Origin: Erysipelothrix sp. HDW6A
GTDB lineage: Bacteria > Bacillota_I > Bacilli_A > Erysipelotrichales > Erysipelotrichaceae
Direction of reading: 5' to 3'
Assembly: GCF_011400295.1 (NCBI RefSeq)
Contig: NZ_CP049859.1
Coordinates: 1,979,173-2,043,172 of the forward strand
Length of the DNA stretch: 64,000 bases
Shown here: positions 44,798 to 53,473 of the stretch, piece by piece
How positions within the stretch are numbered: the stretch's first letter is position 1
Layout: the number at the start of each line of letters is the position of its first letter
Translations under genes and position numbers: made by a program
The notes under the pieces: model-generated
Told to the model about the DNA's origin: nothing
Database searches by the model: none
The model's input: the letters and a program-made list of their open reading frames with translations, nothing else

Positions 44798-47380
44798 TTA
44801 GTAACAGTCCCCAAGAGTTGCAGCCCATAATCCAAGATAACTCTCTGACACTCCAGTTGCTGGAAGGGTTGGCTTCTCAGGATCAACTGGATTTGTAGGT
44901 TCTACTGGTATAGTCGGTTCAACAATTTTCTTCCACTGTGCAACATAGGTTGCATTTCCTGTTACTGTTGACGATACTTTTGGTAACCATCCTTCAAAGG
45001 TATAACCTTCTCGTGTTGGTGTTCCTTGGAATATTGGAGTAGAACTGTTTTCAACTAGATTTGGATAAACTTGATCGGAAAACACCTCTTCGCCTTCAAC
45101 TCCATCTGTATACATTACAGTATATTTTTTGACTGGTTCTTCATTTTTTTTCCACTGTGCAACATAGGTTGCATTTCCTGTTACTGTTGACGATACTTTT
45201 GGTAACCATCCTTCAAAGGTATAACCTTCTCGTGTTGGTGTTCCTTGGAATATTGGAGTAGAACTGTTTTCAACTAGATTTGGATAAACTTGATCGGAAA
45301 ACACCTCTTCGCCTTCAACTCCATCTGTATACATTACAGTATATTTTTTGACTGGTTCTTCATTTTTTTTCCACTGTGCAACATAGGTTGCATTTCCTGT
45401 TACTGTTGACGATACTTCTGGTAACCATCCTTCAAAGGTATAACCTTCTCGTGTTGGTGTTCCTTGGAATATTGGAGTAGAACTGTTTTCAACTAGATTT
45501 GGATAAACTTGATCGGAAAACACCTCTTCGCCTTCAACTCCATCTGTATACATTACAGTATATTTTTTGACTGGTTCTTCATTTTTTTTCCACTGTGCAT
45601 ATAATGTAATATCTTCTGTTAACATAAATGTGTCTCGAGGATTAAATGCTGTCCCTTTGCCATCAGCTTGGGTATTCCACTCGATATATTCATAATTATC
45701 TCTTGAAATACTTACTTCAGTATTTGTTTTTATCTTGACATCAACATTAGATGCAACTGATTCCACGAAAGATCCATTTCCCCCATTAGCATCATACGTT
45801 AATTTAAAGATTGAAATAGGTTCTTCATTAACGAAGTTAATGTCGTAATTATTTAAGATGTGAGGCTTCGCACTGGTAGTTACACCTGTAATAGAAGTAT
45901 TACTGAACTTAAGGTTGGTTAGTTCATCAGCATTAACAGGAGGCTGAAATAAACCAGCAATTGAGACATTATTATCAAAATAGTTTTCATCGTCTAATAC
46001 AACATTTTGGTATTTCTTTACATCAACTGGATCATTATAATCTAAATCATAAGTATATATTGCACCACCTAGCTTTTCGGCAACATTTTTTTCAAATCTC
46101 GAGCTATACAGGTTTGCTTTCCCAAGATTAAATACATAGATAGCACCTCCATTTGAAGCAGCATAATTCTCTTTAAACGACGAATTCTTAACATCTAGTG
46201 GGACATTCCAATTTTCAATAGCTCCACCAAATTTTGCACTATTATTTTCAAACGTAGAGTATTCAACTTCCGAATTATCACTCACTGTATAACGTGTAAA
46301 GAGTCCTCCACCTTCGTTTGCTGTATTATCTTTAAACGTTGAGTTCTTTACGGTTACAGGTGCATAAGCAGCAATTCCACCACCAGTATTTTCTGTCTTG
46401 TTTCCAATAAACACACTATCCAAAATAGTAAGCGGATTAGCAGTATATAATCCTCCAGAACTTTTTACTGATGTATTATCTAATAGATTGGCATTTTTCA
46501 TTGTGTATGATTTATTGTTAGCGTTTTTTTCAATATAAACACCACCACCTTGATTTGCCTCATTATTTTTAATAGTACCACCATTAAACTCAAAATCACT
46601 GGATGATGTTACTGCAAATCCACCACCGTATTGATTGGGTGCTTTATTATTCTCAATGGTACCACCATTCATGATAAAAGTTCCAGCAGACAACACACCA
46701 CCTCCACTACCACTTTGTGCGATATTTCCTGAAATAGTACCACCATTCATGACAAATGTGTTTCCATCAGAAATACTAATTCCACCACCATTTTTAGAGG
46801 CAATATTGTTTCTAACTGCACCACCATTCATGATGACGGTTGCATTGTCTCCAATAGTACGAATAGCACTTGCATCACTCAATACTCCTACGCAGTTTTG
46901 AATTATTGCACCGTCATTAAGTGTCACCGAGGAAGGCATGGTTGCATTAAAAGGCATGACAAACATACCACCACCTACTCCACCACCATCAAGGATAATA
47001 TTCTCAAGAATTAAATCCCCAGCTACTTGTGAAAAATGGCGTTGTGTATTTGTCTGATTACTCTCTCTTCTATTATAAATTGTAAATGGTCCCTCGTTGG
47101 ATGATTTTAGGGTAACTTGGTGGCCATACGTTATTCCGCCCCATGACCCCATATCAAGGTCATCTTCATATAGTGTTACTGTATATTTTCCCTTTCCAAG
47201 TTTTCCTACAGCAAGAAATGTTTCATCAAATCGTCCAAATCTTCCGATTTCTTCTCCAGTATCATCATTAGTTATAATATACTTCTCTGATGCACCAACT
47301 TCATCGGCTTTGATAGGCACTAAAAAACTACCAAAGAAGCAAAAAATAACTGTAAACCACGAAATTGTTTTCTTTTTCAT
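44798..47380 (-). CDS. beta-helix / InlB-repeat LPXTG surface protein (3' frameshift)
   Basis: An 860-aa cell-surface protein as read. Signal peptide (ISWFTVIFCFFGSFLVPIKA); right-handed beta-helix about 75-500 with NGGTI and GGG-A repeats; one Listeria-Bacteroides (InlB B) repeat (YDANGG...ITLYAQW); three nearly identical 73-residue InlB-type repeats; a Pro-rich spacer; then LPATGVSES. The frame stops 17 residues after LPATG. One extra C in the C4 run at 44809-44812 extends it to LGGLLLSLEIIF plus KKRK, stop at 44751, giving a normal sortase anchor (876 aa). Likely adhesin; cargo of the mobile element. Confidence 0.85.
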   Translation of the reverse strand: MKKKTISWFTVIFCFFGSFLVPIKADEVGASEKYIITNDDTGEEIGRFGRFDETFLAVGKLGKGKYTVTLYEDDLDMGSWGGITYGHQVTLKSSNEGPFTIYNRRESNQTNTQRHFSQVAGDLILENIILDGGGVGGGMFVMPFNATMPSSVTLNDGAIIQNCVGVLSDASAIRTIGDNATVIMNGGAVRNNIASKNGGGISISDGNTFVMNGGTISGNIAQSGSGGGVLSAGTFIMNGGTIENNKAPNQYGGGFAVTSSSDFEFNGGTIKNNEANQGGGVYIEKNANNKSYTMKNANLLDNTSVKSSGGLYTANPLTILDSVFIGNKTENTGGGIAAYAPVTVKNSTFKDNTANEGGGLFTRYTVSDNSEVEYSTFENNSAKFGGAIENWNVPLDVKNSSFKENYAASNGGAIYVFNLGKANLYSSRFEKNVAEKLGGAIYTYDLDYNDPVDVKKYQNVVLDDENYFDNNVSIAGLFQPPVNADELTNLKFSNTSITGVTTSAKPHILNNYDINFVNEEPISIFKLTYDANGGNGSFVESVASNVDVKIKTNTEVSISRDNYEYIEWNTQADGKGTAFNPRDTFMLTEDITLYAQWKKNEEPVKKYTVMYTDGVEGEEVFSDQVYPNLVENSSTPIFQGTPTREGYTFEGWLPEVSSTVTGNATYVAQWKKNEEPVKKYTVMYTDGVEGEEVFSDQVYPNLVENSSTPIFQGTPTREGYTFEGWLPKVSSTVTGNATYVAQWKKNEEPVKKYTVMYTDGVEGEEVFSDQVYPNLVENSSTPIFQGTPTREGYTFEGWLPKVSSTVTGNATYVAQWKKIVEPTIPVEPTNPVDPEKPTLPATGVSESYLGLWAATLGDCY
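44923..45579. repeat. three tandem 219-bp repeats in surface-protein gene
   Basis: Copies of 219 bp (73 codons) at about 44923-45141, 45142-45360 and 45361-45579. They are almost identical at DNA level (a Lys/Glu codon difference in SSTV-adjacent EVSS versus KVSS). Such units can expand or contract by recombination and change the length of the stalk. Confidence 0.85.
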
Positions 47381-47771
47381 AATTGTCCCTTTCTATTATG
47401 TATATATTATACTAGAGATTTCGCTTAATTAATACATAATATAAGCATTTTGATAATTGAAGTATTTGCTCCTACTTTAAAATTTGGATAATATCAAATT
47501 ATCGAATCAACAGTTTACAGGATAAGTCCGGTTTCATAATCATCAAAGTTTGCTTTCCAGGCTTAGATACTTGGTTGATTACAAAAGGAAAGGAATTCTA
47601 TAAGTCAAATAATTATTATCTATCAAAGTGTTGACAATCTAATAATTGATTAATGACATTGAAAAGATGAGAAATTAAAAAAAAATTGTCCCTGAAAAAT
47701 TGACAATGAAGTATCTACTAATTAAATATCTTTAGTTTTATTCAAATAATACAAATAGATAAAAACACACT
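47381..47771. other. 391-bp AT-rich gap before IS3 element
   Basis: It contains the promoter side of the surface-protein gene (TATATTATACT-like -10 near 47402) and otherwise unremarkable AT-rich DNA, up to the left end of the IS3 element at about 47772. No gene or RNA recognised. Confidence 0.4.
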
Positions 47772-47865
47772 GGATGGGCTACACTTTAGTGGACAAATAA
47801 ATTAGTTATATCACGACAAACAAAAATTGTTTGATAAGATGTAATAAAGAAAGAAGGTATCCACT

Positions 47866-48156
<291 letters not shown>

Positions 48157-48191
48157 TTAGTCAGAATAAAAATAAATATCCTATCAGCGCA

Positions 48192-48970
48192 ATGTGTAAA
48201 ATTCTAAATATAAGTCGATCACATTACTACAACTATAAAGAAAATACTCAATCAAAAGAACCGTTAACAGAAACAGTAAAAGCCATCTTTAGAGATAGTA
48301 AGATGACATACGGTACGCGAAGAATTAAAGCTGAATTAGACACTAAAGGATATACAGTATCAAGACGAAGAATTGGTCATATAATGGCTAATGAAGGGCT
48401 TGTATCGGTTTATACGAAAGCCAAATATAAGGTATATCTTACAGAAGTCAATGAAGCACCAATTAAGAATGAACTTGATCGAGAATTTAATAATCGCAAT
48501 CCATTAGAAGCTATCGTGAGTGACTTAACCTATGTCCGTGTAGGAAAGCATTGGAATTATGTGTGTACAATAATGGATCTTCATAACAGAGAAATTATTG
48601 GTAATAGTGTTGGCCCTCATAAGAACGCCACACTTGTATATAAAGCATTTAGCAGTATCAAGCATGACTTATCGCGTATAGGCTTATTCCACACAGATAG
48701 AGGAAAAGAGTTCATTAATAAACAAATTGATAGTCTCTTATCCGCATTTGACATCAACCGTTCCTTAAGTCATAAAGGAACCCCTATGATAATGCAGTGG
48801 CTGAAGCTAATTTTAAAAGTTTGAAATTTGAATTTATTTACCAAAACAAATTTAATACACTAGAAGAATTAGAAAGAGAATTAGGAGGACACATCTGGTG
48901 GTACAATAATGAACGATTACATTCTTCGTTAGGGTACAGATCCCCAGTTGAGTACGCTTTAACTGTATAA
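48192..48970 (+). pseudogene. IS3 OrfB integrase-type transposase (frameshifted)
   Basis: DDE transposase of the rve family. Asp residues in AIVSDLTYVRVG and FHTDRGKEF are present. The frame breaks after SHKGTP. Adding one C to the C4 run at 48781-48784 restores the YDNAVAEANFKSLKFEF block with the catalytic Glu, and the normal end YNNERLHSSLGYRSPVEYALTV (stop 48968-48970). As read, the protein ends at 48824 without its Glu and would be inactive. Same lesion type as the other C-run frameshifts in the window. Confidence 0.85.
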
Positions 48971-49097
48971 CTATAAATATTGTCCGTTTAAGTGTTGACA
49001 GTCCACACTTCAAAAAATCTTGTATTTTATATAGTTATCTCCATCGCTTATCTTATCATACTTTGTATATAATAAGGATAGAAATTGAAAAGAAAAG

Positions 49098-49117
49098 CGT
49101 GAGCAAATTTTCTCACG
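49098..49117 (-). terminator. CGTGAG hairpin after small gene
   Basis: CGTGAG and CTCACG arms around CAAATTTT, with A/T runs outside, just past the remnant at 49125. It is a variant of the GTGAGCAAATTTGCTCAC palindrome that recurs at 50137, 52418 and 63513. Confidence 0.55.
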
Positions 49118-49124
49118 ACTTTTT

Positions 49125-49700
49125 TCAACTTCTTAATGCATCATCACTTTCTTCATATGAAACTAATTCTCTTAGCTTCGTATTAATTATCATCAATGAT
49201 TTTGTATCTAAAGGAACGTATTCTATATACCCTAACCAATTAATTAATTCTAGCTTTTCTTCTTCTGTTCCATTTTTTAATTTCTCTATAAAATCTTGAT
49301 ATCCTGGTATACCTCCAACATCATCTGGCGGACAAACGCCTACTGCTTCGATTGCGATTGCTGGATCATCATATTGTTTTTTTTATTCCTTAATCTCTAT
49401 ATTATGTTCCCACCAGTCGCCAAAATCGTAGATGTATGTTAGTTTATTAGTATTTGTATAAACATCACTAATCGTTAGTTTAGTAGCGTCTACTTCATTA
49501 GAAACATCATCATCCATATACCCGACAATTCTTATTCCTTCTGGTGTTACAAACTCATATAAATGAGAGTTATTCCACCCCATTGCTGTTTGAATTACTG
49601 TGTGTAAATCATTCATGGTTAGATTTTCATCAACAACAATTACTCGATAGCACGATTCATCTAATCCTATTAGTTCTACTTTAATTTTATATTGCTTCAT
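49125..49700 (-). pseudogene. pRiA4b ORF-3-like protein, broken
   Basis: The 105-aa N-terminal part (KVELIGLDESCYRVIVVDENLTMNDLHTVIQTAMGWNNSHLYEF, YIYDFGDWWEHNIEI) fits the plasmid pRiA4b ORF-3-like family, a domain common on plasmids and IS passengers. It stops at TAA (49383). Downstream in another frame the rest of the domain is recognisable to 49125 (CPPDDVGGIPGYQDFIEKLKNG, ending SYEESDDALRS). The break lies beside an A9 tract. Probably a pseudogene, or another indel. AAGAGGAAAGG precedes the start. Confidence 0.7.
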
Positions 49701-49717
49701 GTTTTACCTTTCCTCTT

Positions 49718-49921
49718 TTAATCAATATCCTCTATTTCTTTTCTTTCTTTGCTTGTAAAATATAGTCTAAATGATGATGATATTATTATAATTATCGAAA
49801 GTACTAAATTGATTTGGTTGTTATTCTCAAAATTACCAAGAATAACAAGCCCCATTAAAATAAGACTTAGGATTATTGTGACTATATTCAGAATAATTGA
49901 AATATTAAACCTGCTTTTCAT
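49718..49921 (-). CDS. small two-helix membrane protein
   Basis: A 67-aa protein with two predicted transmembrane helices (about 8-30 and 38-56) and a charged tail (SKERKEIEDID). Start at 49921 follows AGAGGTG. Function unknown; it is the last gene before a long hairpin region in the mobile element. Confidence 0.55.
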   Translation of the reverse strand: MKSRFNISIILNIVTIILSLILMGLVILGNFENNNQINLVLSIIIIISSSFRLYFTSKERKEIEDID

Positions 49922-49973
49922 ATACATCACCTCTTAATAATATTATAGCATTTTTGTAAGTGATTTTACGCAT

Positions 49974-50100
49974 GGGGTCGTCTAGGCAAAAATTAGAGCT
50001 GCCGCTATAAAGTATAACGTGGCGAACAGCCCGTTATAAACGAACAAAGTGAGTGATCTTTATAGTGGTGGCTCGTTAAGATTTTTGCCTAGGTGACCCC
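49974..50100. repeat. 127-bp near-palindromic hairpin element
   Basis: Outer arms 49974-49993 and 50081-50100 pair at 18 of 20 positions (GGGGTC..CTAGGCAAAAAT). The next arms share GAGC and CTATAAAG, and an inner TATAACG/CGTTATA stem (50013-50019, 50032-50038) closes a 12-nt loop. There is no ORF. It could be a conjugative oriT or single-strand origin, a MITE or a structured RNA. Nothing in it matches a family I can name. Confidence 0.6.
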
Positions 50101-50133
50101 CGCGATTTTTTACCCACGTAGATTAAATAATAT

Positions 50134-50157
50134 GCCGTGAGCAAATTTGCTCACGGC
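50134..50157 (-). terminator. perfect 24-bp palindrome, likely terminator
   Basis: GCCGTGAGCAAA and its exact complement, two bases after the stop codon of the gene at 50160. The core is GTGAGCAAATTTGCTCAC, which also occurs at 52418 and 63513. Confidence 0.55.
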
Positions 50158-50159
50158 TT

Positions 50160-50369
50160 TCAATATACTTCTTCTACACTGTTCACCATGATTTCGGTAT
50201 CAATACTATCTTCTGCTCTCAATACTAATTCTTCATTTTGATATTTTTCAGTTACTTTAAGACAAGCAAGCATTTCTGCATCTTCTTCATATTCAGTTGT
50301 TATAAATACTTCTTCTATAATTTCTATCGTTTCAATAATTGAAATAGTAACCTTAAACTCTCTTTCCAT
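50160..50369 (-). CDS. small acidic hypothetical protein
   Basis: A 69-aa acidic protein (KVTISIIETIEIIEEVFITTEYEEDAEMLACLKV) of unknown function. Its plan (a short beta-rich start, then an acidic helix with AxxxA spacing) is like the neighbouring small ORF at 51223-51411, so the two are probably paralogues. AAAGGAG precedes the ATG. Last gene of the leftward block of small genes. Confidence 0.6.
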   Translation of the reverse strand: MEREFKVTISIIETIEIIEEVFITTEYEEDAEMLACLKVTEKYQNEELVLRAEDSIDTEIMVNSVEEVY

Positions 50370-50370
50370 G

Positions 50371-50604
50371 CTATACTCCTTTGGTAAATTGATATGTCTT
50401 TTTATTTTGATTAATGATATAAGTAGTCCCGTTTACAAATAGGTTGTAAACATAGTAGCTTTCATTAGGTATTAATGAAGATATCACTACAAGACCATGT
50501 ACCTTTAGACTATCATTAATATAATCAAGTACACTCCCTTTCATCATAGAGGATGAAAGGGTTGTACATTCTTCATTTAGATACTTTAGAATACATTCAA
50601 TCAC
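50371..50604 (-). CDS. hypothetical protein
   Basis: A 77-aa protein of unknown function (ECILKYLNEECTTLSSS; VYNLFVNGTTYIINQNKKTYQF). It starts within the last codon of the upstream gene (ATGA-type overlap at 50601-50604), so it is translationally coupled to it. No domain recognised. Confidence 0.55.
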   Translation of the reverse strand: MIECILKYLNEECTTLSSSMMKGSVLDYINDSLKVHGLVVISSLIPNESYYVYNLFVNGTTYIINQNKKTYQFTKGV

Positions 50605-51038
50605 GATAAATACTTATCGTTCCAATCTTCTTCTGATACTCCATGGTTTTCGTACTGATAATCGTAGCACTCACTTATATCTTGATGAAGTATTTCATTT
50701 TGATTTTGATACTCTTGATATGTAATCTCTAAACTATCAAATATACGATTATTCATATTATCAATTTTTATTCCCTTTTCCATACATATTAATGCTTTAA
50801 GAAATAACTTAGGACTTTCTTTTTGAAGTGATTGTAATTGTCCTAATATTGCGTTTAATAACACACATTCCATAGTGCTATCTTGAGCCATCATTTCTAA
50901 TACTTCTTGCTGAAGTATTTTTTGATAATGTGACTTGGGTACTTCTGTATTTTCATGTAGATAAGTCATATCACTCATTTTTTGAGCCATTTTACTAACT
51001 GGCAACTTTACAAAATCATCAATAAATTTTTTACTCAT
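50601..51038 (-). CDS. hypothetical protein
   Basis: A 145-aa mostly helical protein without signal peptide (LQQEVLEMMAQDSTMECVLLNAILGQLQSLQKESPKLFLKALICMEKG). Function unknown. AAAGGAGCAAAAAG precedes the ATG, which overlaps the end of a 42-codon ORF. Part of the leftward operon-like block at 50-53 kb. Confidence 0.6.
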   Translation of the reverse strand: MSKKFIDDFVKLPVSKMAQKMSDMTYLHENTEVPKSHYQKILQQEVLEMMAQDSTMECVLLNAILGQLQSLQKESPKLFLKALICMEKGIKIDNMNNRIFDSLEITYQEYQNQNEILHQDISECYDYQYENHGVSEEDWNDKYLS

Positions 51039-51159
51039 TTTCTTTTTGCTCCTTTAGTTTTAACTGTTCAATATTTTCATTAAGATTAATTAATTCTTGT
51101 AGAATATCACGCATAACCCATATCATCGTATGATAAAACTCACTTTCTAATTGTGTCAT
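51031..51159 (-). CDS. very small ORF, 42 aa
   Basis: Starts at ATG 51159 with GGAG 9 nt before it and ends at TAA 51031, overlapping the next start by 8 bp. The sequence begins MTQLESEFYHTMIWVMRDIL and ends in a Lys/Glu-rich helix. It is probably a real coupled gene rather than leader sequence, but there is no homology evidence. Confidence 0.5.
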   Translation of the reverse strand: MTQLESEFYHTMIWVMRDILQELINLNENIEQLKLKEQKENE

Positions 51160-51222
51160 TAAAATGCTCCTTTCATAGTTTTTAAGATTGAACTGTCATT
51201 TTGAACTCAATGTTTTTTCAAA

Positions 51223-51411
51223 TTAAGCAATGTATATTTCCGTATCATGAGTATCATAATCTTGTGAACACATTTTGCATTGTAATAATTCTTCATTGAC
51301 TTTATCTTTTGCAAGTAGATATGCGTCATTAATATCTTCTGCACAAACAACAACATCAACATATTTTTCAAAGGTTTCCTTAACTACAACTGTTAACTTA
51401 TATTTTTTTAT
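51223..51411 (-). CDS. small protein, probable ATA start
   Basis: A 62-codon open frame (KKYKLTVVVKETFEKYVDVVVCAEDINDAYLLAKD.. ending EIYIA) directly after the upstream gene's stop. GGAG lies 5 nt before an ATA codon, and no ATG, GTG or TTG precedes the conserved start. The protein resembles the one at 50160-50369. Either ATA is used, or the gene has lost its ATG by a point mutation. Confidence 0.5.
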   Translation of the reverse strand: MKKYKLTVVVKETFEKYVDVVVCAEDINDAYLLAKDKVNEELLQCKMCSQDYDTHDTEIYIA

Positions 51412-51420
51412 ATGGACTCC

Positions 51421-51780
51421 TTATTTAAGGCTATCAAGAAAGATAGCAAATAATTCTTTTCTAATCTTTTCTTGTTTTAGTTCTGAAAACTTATAACCAG
51501 TTTCCCATGTCCCCCACAAGTCCATAGGACACGCCTTATAGGTATCATATAGATATTGCAATACTTTATCATAAGCTCGTTTTGATTTTGATTTACAACT
51601 AGGTAAAAACTGTAATGAGCCACTTATCATTGAATAAAAATATCCCTCAACTTCATATAGAAAATCATTTTCATTATCAAATGCTACAACGTACCTTTCA
51701 TAGTGTTTAGGGGAAACATTATTTGAACAAGCATAAATAATGATTGCTTTTTCTTTATGATTAAACGTTAATGACTTCAC
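51421..51780 (-). CDS. hypothetical protein
   Basis: A 119-aa protein of unknown function (IIIYACSNNVSPKHYERYVVAFDNENDFLYEVEGYF; CPMDLWGTWETGYKFSELK). No signal peptide or membrane helix. It belongs to the leftward block of short genes, 10 bp after the gene at 51791. Confidence 0.55.
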   Translation of the reverse strand: MKSLTFNHKEKAIIIYACSNNVSPKHYERYVVAFDNENDFLYEVEGYFYSMISGSLQFLPSCKSKSKRAYDKVLQYLYDTYKACPMDLWGTWETGYKFSELKQEKIRKELFAIFLDSLK

Positions 51781-51790
51781 TTTTCGTAAC

Positions 51791-52120
51791 TCATATTACG
51801 CTCCTTACATATTTCTTTATTGATTGATTTACTTCATCAAACACTCCATTATAATATTCGCAAGCAAGTTGCAAGCATTCACAATCTTCGCTCAATGAAT
51901 ATGTATTACTTTCCAATTCTTGAAGATTGGCATATTCATATTTATACCACCACCAATTAATAACATCATATATTCTTTTAAGTAGATAATCTGGTAGTCC
52001 ATTCTTATCTTTTATCATTTCACAGTAGACATCATTAAGCCATGAAACAGTTGTGTAGATTGCTTGATTATCTACTTCTTCATCATTTATAATTCCTACA
52101 AATTGATTTTTTATTTGCAT
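51791..52120 (-). CDS. hypothetical protein
   Basis: A 109-aa protein rich in aromatic residues (VINWWWYKYEYANLQELE) and acidic at the C-terminal half. AAAGGAG precedes the ATG. Function unknown; it follows the gene at 52131 by 10 bp. Confidence 0.55.
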   Translation of the reverse strand: MQIKNQFVGIINDEEVDNQAIYTTVSWLNDVYCEMIKDKNGLPDYLLKRIYDVINWWWYKYEYANLQELESNTYSLSEDCECLQLACEYYNGVFDEVNQSIKKYVRSVI

Positions 52121-52130
52121 ACAAACTCCT

Positions 52131-52412
52131 TTATAATTTTAGTCCTAATCGCCCCAATATATTTACAATGTCCAGTTCAGACAACATGCCATTACCTAAA
52201 TAATCAAACTCCAACATAGCTTTTAATTCGTATGTAACTATCAAATCACACCATAACTCTAATTTCTCGGAATAATCAATAACTCCATTTTCAAATAATG
52301 TATTAATCAGTGTTGAAACATCATCATTTGTTATATTTGAATAGTTATTGAAGATTGCTAATGCTTTTTTATTCATATTCAACAAACTCTTTATTTTATA
52401 TTTGTAGTTCAT
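52131..52412 (-). CDS. hypothetical protein
   Basis: About 93 aa from ATG 52412 (MNYKYKIKSLLNMNKKALAIF...GLGMLSELDIVN-type helical protein). A longer frame to 52457 would translate through a perfect palindrome, so I prefer the internal start, although neither has a good ribosome site. Function unknown. Part of the leftward small-gene block. Confidence 0.45.
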   Translation of the reverse strand: MNYKYKIKSLLNMNKKALAIFNNYSNITNDDVSTLINTLFENGVIDYSEKLELWCDLIVTYELKAMLEFDYLGNGMLSELDIVNILGRLGLKL

Positions 52413-52414
52413 GG

Positions 52415-52440
52415 GTAGTGAGCAAATTTGCTCACTACCA
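52415..52440. repeat. perfect 26-bp palindrome between two small genes
   Basis: Core GTGAGCAAATTTGCTCAC with GGTA/TACC flanks. The stop codon of the upstream gene (52435-52437) is inside it. Same core as at 50137 and 63513. Confidence 0.7.
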
Positions 52441-53040
52441 TTTTTCATAGAAATCATATTGTCTTAATGTATAGTCATTGCTCACTTTTTCAATTCCTAT
52501 AACACCTACTTTGTCATAAGCCCATGAACCTACACAATCACTATCATAGTCTGAGAAATAGTCCCCACCACCACGACCATTTGAATTACATAGTAATAAA
52601 GGTATTGGCGAAATACGAAAGCCTCCTTCGTTTTCTCTACAACAATCTAAATGACAATACTCTTTTTTGTCATAATTCACGAAAACATGAGATGACGTTA
52701 GTTCCTTGACTTTATCTTTCAAGTTTTCATAGCCTTTATCACTTAGTTCACTATGTTCAAAAATAATACCTTTTGCTTGGATTTCAGTTACATAATCAAA
52801 AGACTGTGGGTTAATTTTAGAGAATATATTCTCATTCCACTCTTCATCAGACTTATCAGAATAATCGCCACTCCATACCACTTGATTACCGTTCCACTCT
52901 TTCATTAAAAGTAGTAACACTTCCACGACCATAGGATTATAATAGTAAGAATGTTCCATGAGTTTTAAGCCACATCCATAATCAAACGAAACAAGAAACT
53001 CCTTACTATCTAATGACATTGGTTTATAGTATTGACCCAT
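52435..53040 (-). CDS. hypothetical protein
   Basis: A 201-aa protein, first of the leftward small-gene block. It includes FLVSFDYGCGLKLMEHSYY, WSGDYSDKSDEEWNENIF, and SNGRGGGDYFSDYDSDCVGSWAYD. This matches the plan of uncharacterised phage/plasmid proteins that start with a short Met-Gly-x-Tyr segment. No catalytic motif seen. Divergent from the polymerase operon at 53474. Confidence 0.6.
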   Translation of the reverse strand: MGQYYKPMSLDSKEFLVSFDYGCGLKLMEHSYYYNPMVVEVLLLLMKEWNGNQVVWSGDYSDKSDEEWNENIFSKINPQSFDYVTEIQAKGIIFEHSELSDKGYENLKDKVKELTSSHVFVNYDKKEYCHLDCCRENEGGFRISPIPLLLCNSNGRGGGDYFSDYDSDCVGSWAYDKVGVIGIEKVSNDYTLRQYDFYEKW

Positions 53041-53473
53041 AACATACCACCTTACAAGCGTTTTTCGCTTTGCTTTCTAGGCTTTAGGTTTTTATTCCTT
53101 TGCCACCCAATCCGCACCACTTGGAAAGTGAAGAATGCAAAACGCAATGGAATCACTGACCGAAAGTCGCACGAGTGCGGGTGTAGGATGAGCGCAGCGA
53201 ATGAATCAGTGATGGAATGGAGCTTGAGAGTAAAATTTTATTCAAAAAAGCGCCTTACTTTTTTTAATAAAAATTTACGAATTTTGCAATCGTAACGGCA
53301 AGTGGTAAGGTACGGGTGGCAAAGCTAAGAGTATATTTTTTTTTAAAAAGATTGAATCCCTCGATTCAATCTTACAATAGGGAAATGCGGTGTATTTCCG
53401 CATATCCTTTTTATTAGTATGTGTCTTATAATGTCCACTACTTGATGTATAATAATGGTATAAGGTGATAAGT
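53041..53473. other. structured, GC-richer divergent intergenic region
   Basis: Over 430 bp without a gene. It contains CGCACGAGTGCG (53168-53179) inside TCACTGA/TCAGTGA arms (53153-53159, 53206-53212), a long-range pair TTTGCCACCC/GGGTGGCAAA around 53099 and 53315, and an 11-bp terminator-like stem at 53348-53373 (AAGATTGAATC arm). A TATAAT near 53450 suits the polymerase gene. Candidate origin, oriT or RNA locus of the element. Confidence 0.5.

Noticed and set aside
44923..45579. CRISPR-like repeats
   Set aside because: The 219-bp tandem units are in-frame protein repeats without unique spacers.
49383..49700. Functional 105-aa gene
   Set aside because: The rest of its domain is readable downstream in another frame, so it is treated as a broken gene.
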